Part shown: piece by piece, positions 1-5,133 of the stretch
How the letters are laid out: each line of letters starts with the position of its first letter
Numbering within the stretch: the stretch's first letter is position 1
Origin: Flavobacteriales bacterium
GTDB lineage: Bacteria > Bacteroidota > Bacteroidia > Flavobacteriales_D > Sanyastnellaceae
Assembly: GCA_028825055.1 (NCBI GenBank)
Contig: JAPKAW010000136.1
Coordinates: forward strand, 1-5,426
Direction of reading: 5' to 3'
Length of the DNA stretch: 5,426 nt
The notes under the pieces: generated by a model
Seen by the model: the letters and a program-made list of their open reading frames with translations, nothing else
Database searches by the model: none
Told to the model about the DNA's origin: nothing
Made by a program: the position numbers and the translations under genes

Positions 1-865
1 ACCAAACCAATGTCAGCATCAAGGTTCCTAATGAACCGTAGAGGGAGTTGTAAGAAGAGAACTGACCGATGATCCACGAAAAGGTCCAGGTGGTAAGCAC
101 AAGGAAAAGCGTTGCAACGGTGGCCCCGACATTGAGAACACCCCATCGCTTCATGGCTCCTGATCCTGCATGATACAGCGTATTTACGGTCGCGTAAACC
201 AAGCCAAACGAAAGGGTCCATCTCGCCAATGTCAACCACGGAATGGCCTCTGCATTGATCCATTGATGCGCATCCATCCAATTGATCACATCTCCTGAAA
301 AGCCAATGAGAAAGACGGCCAAACCCAGTAGAATGGATAAGACAAACAGCAGCACCACTGACAACAGACGGTACAACAACCAATGTGGTCGACCCGGTAC
401 ATGCGGACTTTCCCCAAAACTAAGCAGGATGCTATTGACTGAACTGGATGCATAAAAGAGCAATAAAATGACACCCACTGAAATCAATGTTCCTTGACGT
501 TGGTTGATCAAATCCGCAACCGTTTGTTCGAATAACTCAACGGCTTGCACAGGAAAGAGCATTTCTAAGCTCTTCAGCACTTCGCCCGTCTCCAATGGTG
601 TAAATGGAATGATACTCAGAAGCAAGATCATCGCCGGGAAGAACGCTAGAAACAGCCGAAAGCTGATCGCGGCAGAACGCATCGCCACTGATCCGTCGAT
701 TAAACCAAGGATAAAAAATCGAAGTACATCGTACACATTGACTTCCTGTTTCTTCCATGGATGAAAGCGACGCAAAGCTGTTCGGGCCCGATCAAATGTT
801 CGGTTCTTTTGAATCCACTTAAATAGCGGTCCATCGGGCACTGAAGGTGGCTGCAACTCACCCAT
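1..865 (-). CDS. YihY/BrkB-family inner-membrane protein, C-terminus cut off by the window edge
   Basis: The first 288 codons of a polytopic membrane protein are visible, reading leftward from ATG at 865 to the window edge. Residues 1-45 are polar and probably cytosolic. Hydrophobic segments follow at roughly 65-90, 126-146, 166-190, 208-230, 243-265 and 275 onward. Family hallmarks are AAISFRLFLAFFP (about 65-77) and LYGSLGTLMLTLVW at the very end. The second normally precedes the last membrane helix, so probably 20-40 residues are missing. The start codon overlaps the nadC stop by 8 bases (858-865), which implies co-transcription and probably translational coupling. The molecular function of this family is not established: the old name 'ribonuclease BN' is an error, and the BrkB link to serum resistance comes from Bordetella. 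Family assignment is confident; function is unknown. Confidence 0.9.
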   Translation of the reverse strand, partial: MGELQPPSVPDGPLFKWIQKNRTFDRARTALRRFHPWKKQEVNVYDVLRFFILGLIDGSVAMRSAAISFRLFLAFFPAMILLLSIIPFTPLETGEVLKSLEMLFPVQAVELFEQTVADLINQRQGTLISVGVILLLFYASSSVNSILLSFGESPHVPGRPHWLLYRLLSVVLLFVLSILLGLAVFLIGFSGDVINWMDAHQWINAEAIPWLTLARWTLSFGLVYATVNTLYHAGSGAMKRWGVLNVGATVATLFLVLTTWTFSWIIGQFSSYNSLYGSLGTLMLTLVW

Positions 866-1754
866 GTGACACGTCGATTCGATCCGTGCTTTTCAGACTA
901 AAATCCAACACCGAAACACTATGTGTAAGCCAGCCCATGGAAATGAAATCCACTCCGGCATCACCATAGGCTCGTGCATTGGAAGGGGTAATCCCCCCCG
1001 ATGCTTCCAGCGGGATTTCAGCCCCCCATTCGCTGACTGCCAGAGCCGCTTGTTCTGGTGTGTGGTTGTCCAATAGCAGTCGGTCAATTAATGGCAAGCC
1101 AGATGGCTTTGTCCAACGCGAACGTGCTTCCATGGCTTCTGCGGCCTCCTTGGCGTTGCGCACTTCTACCACAACCGGCAATTCCAATTCGCGCTCGTTC
1201 AAATAAGTCGCCACTCCCTCCATGGCTTCCATCATCGAACCGGCATAGTCTACATGGTTGTCCTTTATTAGAATCATGTCGTGTAGCCCCATGCGGTGAT
1301 TCACCCCTCCGCCTATGCGCACCGCCCATTTTTCAAAGGCACGAATTCCTGGGGTCGTTTTTCGGGTATCTAAAACGCGGCAGCCGGTACCTTCTAAAGA
1401 GGCCATAACAGCGGCCGTTCGCGTCGCTATGCCGCTCATGCGCTGGATAAAGTTCAATGCCAACCGCTCTCCTTCAAGGATGGCCCTGGCAGAACCCATT
1501 ATGCGCATCACTTGAGTTCCGAAGTCAACTGCATCACCATCCTGTGCAAGCATCACGCATTGCAACGTTGAGTCAACCCTGCGAAATACTTCCAGCGCCA
1601 CTTCCAATCCCGCTACAACTCCTGATTCCTTCGCTAGAATAAAACCCTCTTGTTGCAAATCCCCCGGTATGGATGAAGCCGAGGTGTGATCTCCTCTGCC
1701 GAGATCTTCTTCCAAAGCAAAAACGATGAGCCGTTCCATTTCCGTCGTCAACAT
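858..1754 (-). CDS. nadC: Nicotinate-nucleotide pyrophosphorylase (carboxylating), quinolinate phosphoribosyltransferase
   Basis: NadC converts quinolinate and PRPP to nicotinate mononucleotide, CO2 and pyrophosphate, the step where de novo NAD synthesis joins the common pathway. It is a cytosolic type II phosphoribosyltransferase. Starting from ATG at 1754 it has 298 residues, the usual family length, and begins with the typical N-terminal motif ending EEDLGRGDHTS (about 15-25). Substrate-site signatures are present: GERLALNFIQRMSG (95-108), DTRKTTPG (129-136, with R131 and K132), GGGVNHR (148-154), KDNH (164-167), the Glu of VEVR (E197), LLLDN (D229) and EASGGI (250-255). The frame stays open to 1877 and another ATG lies at 1787. 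I chose 1754 because it matches the family N-terminus and has a promoter-like -7 element 4 bases upstream. The stretch at about 211-222 before LLLDN looks longer than in B. subtilis NadC. The gene overlaps the downstream YihY-family gene by 8 bases. Confidence 0.95.
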   Translation of the reverse strand: MLTTEMERLIVFALEEDLGRGDHTSASSIPGDLQQEGFILAKESGVVAGLEVALEVFRRVDSTLQCVMLAQDGDAVDFGTQVMRIMGSARAILEGERLALNFIQRMSGIATRTAAVMASLEGTGCRVLDTRKTTPGIRAFEKWAVRIGGGVNHRMGLHDMILIKDNHVDYAGSMMEAMEGVATYLNERELELPVVVEVRNAKEAAEAMEARSRWTKPSGLPLIDRLLLDNHTPEQAALAVSEWGAEIPLEASGGITPSNARAYGDAGVDFISMGWLTHSVSVLDFSLKSTDRIDVSHG

Positions 1755-1758
1755 GCCA

Positions 1759-1766
1759 CGAAGATA
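1759..1766 (-). promoter_or_regulatory. Candidate -7 promoter element for nadC
   Basis: On the minus strand this reads TATCTTCG, one mismatch from the Bacteroidota -7 consensus TAnnTTTG. It ends 4 bases before the ATG at 1754, so transcription would begin at or next to the start codon. No convincing -33 TTTG is seen at the expected distance. Support comes mainly from the same geometry at rlmH and ribF; the element could be chance. Confidence 0.45.
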
Positions 1767-1792
1767 GTTCGACCAAAGAAGATTCATGCCCC

Positions 1793-1800
1793 TAACTTTG
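1793..1800 (+). promoter_or_regulatory. -7 promoter element for rlmH
   Basis: TAACTTTG is an exact match to the Bacteroidota consensus TAnnTTTG and ends 4 bases before the rlmH ATG at 1805. This spacing predicts a leaderless or nearly leaderless transcript. A weak -33 candidate, TTCG at 1768-1771, lies 21 bases upstream with one mismatch to TTTG. Confidence 0.65.
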
Positions 1801-1804
1801 TTCC

Positions 1805-2281
1805 ATGCAGATGACGCTGATTGCCATAGGCAAAACACAATCTTCCTGGATACAGGCTGGAAATGTCGAATATGCAAAACGACTCAATCATTACGGCCGT
1901 TTTCAATTCATCGAAACGGTCGACATCAAGCCCCGCTCTGGCAAACCCGATCCGAAGTGGGTTATGCAGCAAGAAGCCAAAATTTTGGACAAGCACCTCA
2001 AGGGTGTTGACCACCTTGTGCTTTTAGACGAGAACGGAAAGTCCTACAGCTCTGTCGCTTTTTCCAAGCACATTGAAAAGCTTCAGGTTCGTGGTTTGAA
2101 GCACATCGCTTGGGTCATCGGGGGACCGTACGGCTTTGACCCCCGCATTCGGAACCTTGCGCACGAACAATGGAGCTTGGGACCTATGACATTTTCACAC
2201 CAGATGATTCGACCCTTTGCCTTGGAGCAGCTGTATCGTGCCCACACGATACTCAAAGGAGAGCCATATCATCACCAGTAA
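1805..2281 (+). CDS. rlmH: 23S rRNA (pseudouridine1915-N3)-methyltransferase RlmH
   Basis: RlmH is a small SPOUT-fold (alpha/beta knot) enzyme. It uses S-adenosylmethionine to methylate N3 of pseudouridine 1915 in helix 69 of 23S rRNA, acting on assembled 70S ribosomes. The 158-residue product matches the family length. It starts with MTLIAIGKT (3-11), continues with LLDENGKSYSS (73-83), and carries the cofactor-binding glycine loop VIGGPYGFD (104-112). It ends with the conserved MTFSHQMIR (128-136), EQLYRA (141-146) and C-terminal EPYHH (153-157). ATG at 1805 is preferred over the in-frame ATG at 1811 because the resulting N-terminus aligns with the usual MxxxLIAIGKT form and sits directly behind a -7 element; a start at 1811 cannot be excluded. 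It is divergent from nadC and convergent with atpC. It appears to be a single-gene transcription unit. Confidence 0.96.
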   Translation: MQMTLIAIGKTQSSWIQAGNVEYAKRLNHYGRFQFIETVDIKPRSGKPDPKWVMQQEAKILDKHLKGVDHLVLLDENGKSYSSVAFSKHIEKLQVRGLKHIAWVIGGPYGFDPRIRNLAHEQWSLGPMTFSHQMIRPFALEQLYRAHTILKGEPYHHQ

Positions 2282-2298
2282 GGCAAAGAAAAGAGCAT

Positions 2299-2328
2299 AA
2301 AAAAGCCTGACCAAGGCCAGGCTTTTTT
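2299..2328. terminator. Bidirectional intrinsic terminator between rlmH and atpC
   Basis: A perfect 11-base inverted repeat has the left arm AAAAAAGCCTG at 2299-2309, the right arm CAGGCTTTTTT at 2318-2328, and an 8-base loop. The GC core is GCCTG/CAGGC. Each strand has a T-run of six after the stem, so the hairpin can stop rlmH transcription rightward and atpDC transcription leftward. It starts 17 bases after the rlmH stop codon and 18 bases separate it from the atpC stop codon. Confidence 0.92.
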
Positions 2329-2346
2329 AACCATCCAAGTAGAAAG

Positions 2347-2580
2347 TTAAGCGGCTAAAATCGTCACAACGTTGTTGAGAACCTCAACCGTTCCTCCTTT
2401 CACGGCAAACGATTCTTCTCCTTGCGCTCCACGTACCAATACCTCGCCCTCTTTAAGCGTAGTAATCAATGCCGCGTGACGATCCATAATGCCCATGCTT
2501 CCATCAGATCCAGGCAAGCCTACATAGGTTGCTTCGCCTGAAAACAAGGTCGCGTCTGGTGTGAGGATGTAAACCGTCAT
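2347..2580 (-). CDS. atpC: F1F0 ATP synthase epsilon subunit, N-terminal domain only
   Basis: The epsilon subunit belongs to the central stalk of the F1 motor on the cytosolic face of the membrane and connects gamma to the c-ring. The 77-residue product corresponds to the N-terminal beta-sandwich: MTVYILTPDATLFSG (1-15), the LPGSDGSMGIMDRHAAL segment (22-38), and a closing GGTVEVLNNVVTILA (62-76). It stops where the E. coli protein (about 139 residues) begins its C-terminal two-helix domain, which blocks ATP hydrolysis in E. coli. The stop codon is followed directly by the terminator, and there is no leftover coding for the missing part, so this looks like a naturally short form and not a frameshift. 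Short epsilon subunits are known in Bacteroidota and Chlorobi. The gene lies 10 bases after atpD and is surely co-transcribed with it. No Shine-Dalgarno site is visible. Confidence 0.95.
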   Translation of the reverse strand: MTVYILTPDATLFSGEATYVGLPGSDGSMGIMDRHAALITTLKEGEVLVRGAQGEESFAVKGGTVEVLNNVVTILAA

Positions 2581-2590
2581 GATTCTAAAA

Positions 2591-4087
2591 TTAGGCTTCA
2601 GCCATCATTTTCTCTCCCGCTTCTATCACTTCTTCAATGGTTCCCTTCAAGTTGAAGGCCGCCTCTGGCAAATGGTCCAAATCCCCACTCAAAATACGCT
2701 GGAAGCCCTTGATCGTATCTTCAATAGAAACCAACACCCCTTGAATCCCCGTGAACTGCTCAGCTACGTGGAAGGGCTGTGAAAGAAAACGGCTAATTCG
2801 ACGCGCCCGGTAAACCGTTTGCTTGTCTTCTTCCGACAATTCATCCATGCCTAAAATTGCAATAATATCTTGCAACTCCTTATATCGCTGGAGTGTTTCC
2901 TTAACATCTTGAGCACACTTGTAGTGCTCTTCACCGACTACATCTGGAGTCAAAATCCGAGAAGTTGAATCCAATGGATCAACTGCAGGATAAATGCCCA
3001 ATGACGCGATCTTACGAGACAATACCGTCGTGGCATCCAAGTGAGCAAAGGTTGTCGCTGGTGCCGGGTCAGTCAAATCATCCGCAGGAACGTATACCGC
3101 CTGCACTGAAGTAATTGAGCCCCGCTTGGTTGACGTGATCCGTTCCTGCATAGCTCCCATCTCTGAAGCCAAGGTCGGCTGGTAACCTACTGCGGATGGC
3201 ATCCGTCCCAACAAAGCCGAAACTTCCGATCCTGCTTGTGTGAAACGGAAAATGTTGTCAATGAAAAACAAGATGTCCCGTCCTCCTGACTCCTCATCTC
3301 CGTCACGGAAATACTCCGCTACAGTCAAACCAGACAAGGCAACCCGAGCACGTGCTCCTGGAGGCTCATTCATCTGACCGAATACTAACGTCGCTTGAGA
3401 TTCAGCCAATTCCTTGGTATCCACCTTGGACAAATCCCATCCTCCGGCTTCCATGCTCTCCTCAAAGGCCTTGCCGTATTTAATTACACCGGATTCGATC
3501 ATCTCACGCAACAAGTCGTTCCCTTCACGGGTACGCTCACCGACACCCGCAAAAACGGAAATGCCTTCGTAACCTTTTGCAATGTTGTTGATCAATTCCA
3601 TAATCAAAACGGTCTTGCCGACTCCGGCTCCTCCGAACAATCCGATTTTACCACCCTTGGCATAGGGTTCAATCAAATCGATGACCTTAATCCCTGTAAA
3701 GAGGACCTCTGTTGCCGTAGAAAGATCCTCGAATCGAGGAGCTTCTTGGTGAATCTCTCGTCCTGGAGACCCATCCATTGGACCGATGCCATCGATGGCT
3801 TCACCAACGACATTAAAGAGACGGCCCTTAATTTGTTCCCCCACAGGCATTTGAATACCCTTGCCCATAGCAAAGACTTTCATGCCACGAGCGAGACCCT
3901 CGGTCGCGTCCATCGAAATGGCACGAACGGTGTCTTCACCAATGTGTTTTTGGGTTTCAAGAATCAAGTTCCCTCCTTCTCTTTCAATGCTCAAGGCATC
4001 TAAAATTTTGGGGAGAGCAACTCCAGCGGGAAAGCTAACGTCGACGACTGGGCCGATAATTTGCGAAATGGTTCCGTGTTGAGACAT
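2591..4087 (-). CDS. atpD: F1F0 ATP synthase catalytic beta subunit
   Basis: The beta subunit carries the three catalytic nucleotide sites of the F1 hexamer, making ATP from ADP and phosphate as gamma rotates. The 498-residue product starts at ATG 4087 (MSQHGTISQIIGPVVDVSF), the normal family N-terminus; the frame is open to 4138 but the extra 17 residues look non-native. The beta-barrel domain is followed by the Walker A loop GGAGVGKT (152-159), the catalytic-glutamate motif GERTREG (183-189), LLFFIDN-like Walker B strand (FFIDNIFRF, about 274-282), ALLGRMPSAVGYQP (291-304) and the DELSEED motif (415-421). Compared with E. coli beta (460 residues) there is an insertion of about 27 residues in the 197-233 region, before LVFGQMNEPP, and about 5 more after FRD. 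Such insertions are, as I recall, typical of Bacteroidota. atpC follows; the other atp genes are not in the window. Confidence 0.98.
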   Translation of the reverse strand: MSQHGTISQIIGPVVDVSFPAGVALPKILDALSIEREGGNLILETQKHIGEDTVRAISMDATEGLARGMKVFAMGKGIQMPVGEQIKGRLFNVVGEAIDGIGPMDGSPGREIHQEAPRFEDLSTATEVLFTGIKVIDLIEPYAKGGKIGLFGGAGVGKTVLIMELINNIAKGYEGISVFAGVGERTREGNDLLREMIESGVIKYGKAFEESMEAGGWDLSKVDTKELAESQATLVFGQMNEPPGARARVALSGLTVAEYFRDGDEESGGRDILFFIDNIFRFTQAGSEVSALLGRMPSAVGYQPTLASEMGAMQERITSTKRGSITSVQAVYVPADDLTDPAPATTFAHLDATTVLSRKIASLGIYPAVDPLDSTSRILTPDVVGEEHYKCAQDVKETLQRYKELQDIIAILGMDELSEEDKQTVYRARRISRFLSQPFHVAEQFTGIQGVLVSIEDTIKGFQRILSGDLDHLPEAAFNLKGTIEEVIEAGEKMMAEA

Positions 4088-4123
4088 GCGATAAATTACG
4101 GTGTGACCGAATAAATTTCCGCG

Positions 4124-4131
4124 CAAAAGTA
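4124..4131 (-). promoter_or_regulatory. -7 promoter element for atpDC
   Basis: On the minus strand this reads TACTTTTG, an exact match to TAnnTTTG. It ends 36 bases before the atpD ATG, giving a predicted 5' leader of about 30 bases, in contrast to the near-leaderless arrangement at nadC, rlmH and ribF. The leader is AT-rich and has no Shine-Dalgarno site. No clear -33 element is seen. Confidence 0.6.
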
Positions 4132-4157
4132 CAAGCAATTCTGCTTTGTTCCCATCC

Positions 4158-4165
4158 TATCTTTG
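4158..4165 (+). promoter_or_regulatory. -7 promoter element for ribF and the LRR gene
   Basis: TATCTTTG is an exact match to the Bacteroidota consensus TAnnTTTG and is followed by CAAAA and the GTG start at 4171. With a start site about 5 bases after the element, the ribF mRNA would begin at or next to its start codon. A -33 TTTG at the ideal distance is not evident; the TTTG at 4145-4148 is too close. Confidence 0.65.
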
Positions 4166-4170
4166 CAAAA

Positions 4171-5133
4171 GTGAAAGTACACTACAGCGCCCTCGAATTC
4201 TCAGCAGATGTTCCAGTCGTTTTGACCATCGGAACATTCGACGGTGTACACCATGGTCACCGAGCCGTAATCGCTCTTTTGAAGCGGCGTGCAGCCGAAT
4301 TAAACGGCACTTCTGTTCTGCTCACATTTGACCCACATCCGCGCACAGTAATACATCCAGAGCACCATCGACTGCGTTTACTGAATTCATTGGAAGAGCG
4401 AAAACAGCTACTCGCGAGCACAGGATTAGATCATCTTGTGATACATCCTTTTACCGAAGAACTCTCTCGGATGACACCCATTGAATACGTTCGGGAGTTG
4501 TTCGAACAGGGAATTCGACCGAAAGCAGTCATCATCGGATATGATCATCGTTTCGGCAGGAATCGCGAAGGAACCTTTGAAAGCTTGAAAAATTTGGGCA
4601 ATGTATTTGGTTTCAGCGTGGAGTCTCTGCCTGCTCAAACGGTCGAAAACACCCGAGTCAGTTCCACGAAAGTCCGCGAAGCCATTGAATCAGGCAAAGT
4701 CCAACAAGCTCGGCAATGGCTCCTAAAACCATATCCTTTGTCTGGGACAGTCGTCAAAGGACGTCAAGTAGGACGGACTATTGGGTTTCCAACCGCGAAT
4801 ATAAAGAACGCTGACCCCCTCAAATTGATCCCCGGGAAAGGAGTCTATGCGGCCTTTGTTCAATACCACGGAGAACACGATTGGCACCCTGCAATGGTCA
4901 ATATTGGAACCCGCCCCACCGTTGATCCTCTTACTTCGGAAAGCCTCGTAGAAGTGCATCTATTGGTGGGAGGTCGGAATTGTTATGACGAAACGCTTCA
5001 TCTACGCTTCGTCAAAAGATTACGTGATGAACGCGTTTTCGATGACCTGGCAGGGTTAAAGGCCCAATTACAAATCGATTCTCGTGCAGCCACACTTTGC
5101 TTAAACGATGCCAGCCACCTCGTCGCTCAATGA
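4171..5133 (+). CDS. ribF: Bifunctional riboflavin kinase / FAD synthetase
   Basis: RibF phosphorylates riboflavin to FMN and then adenylylates FMN to FAD, using ATP in both steps, in the cytosol. The 320-residue product has the standard two-domain layout. The N-terminal FMN adenylyltransferase domain (about 1-180) carries the nucleotidyltransferase motif GTFDGVHHGH (21-30), TFDPHPR (52-58), GYDHRFGR (123-130) and SSTKVRE (164-170). The C-terminal flavokinase domain (about 185-310) carries GRTIGFPTANI (201-211), GVYAAFV (224-230), NIGTRPT (244-250), the VEVH glutamate (E261) and LRFVKRLRDERVF (278-290). The segment LLVGGRNCYDE (264-274) departs from the more usual LDF-x-YG type sequence, but the catalytic Glu is intact. 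GTG at 4171 is the only plausible start: it gives the correct family N-terminus and sits 5 bases behind a perfect -7 element. The stop overlaps the next gene by ATGA. Confidence 0.96.
   Translation: MKVHYSALEFSADVPVVLTIGTFDGVHHGHRAVIALLKRRAAELNGTSVLLTFDPHPRTVIHPEHHRLRLLNSLEERKQLLASTGLDHLVIHPFTEELSRMTPIEYVRELFEQGIRPKAVIIGYDHRFGRNREGTFESLKNLGNVFGFSVESLPAQTVENTRVSSTKVREAIESGKVQQARQWLLKPYPLSGTVVKGRQVGRTIGFPTANIKNADPLKLIPGKGVYAAFVQYHGEHDWHPAMVNIGTRPTVDPLTSESLVEVHLLVGGRNCYDETLHLRFVKRLRDERVFDDLAGLKAQLQIDSRAATLCLNDASHLVAQ

Noticed and set aside
1..865. Calling the membrane protein ribonuclease BN.
   Set aside because: That name was wrongly attached to YihY homologues; the true RNase BN is a soluble metallo-beta-lactamase-fold enzyme, while this protein is hydrophobic with about six membrane segments.
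979..1515. Several overlapping open frames on the plus strand opposite nadC.
   Set aside because: The nadC frame carries all catalytic motifs; the opposite frames give low-complexity, family-less translations with no start signals.
1755..1877. An N-terminal extension of nadC by 11 or 41 residues (ATG at 1787 or 1877).
   Set aside because: The 41-residue version would overlap rlmH and shows no NadC similarity. The 11-residue version is possible, but the start at 1754 matches the family N-terminus and the promoter position better.
2282..2346. A small RNA gene in the rlmH-atpC gap.
   Set aside because: Nearly half of the 65 bases is the terminator hairpin and no promoter-like element precedes it; termination of the convergent genes explains the structure.
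3395..4003. A 202-codon open frame on the plus strand antisense to atpD.
   Set aside because: It lies entirely within the strongly conserved atpD coding sequence, its translation resembles no family I know, and it has no promoter or start context. It is a by-product of atpD codon use.
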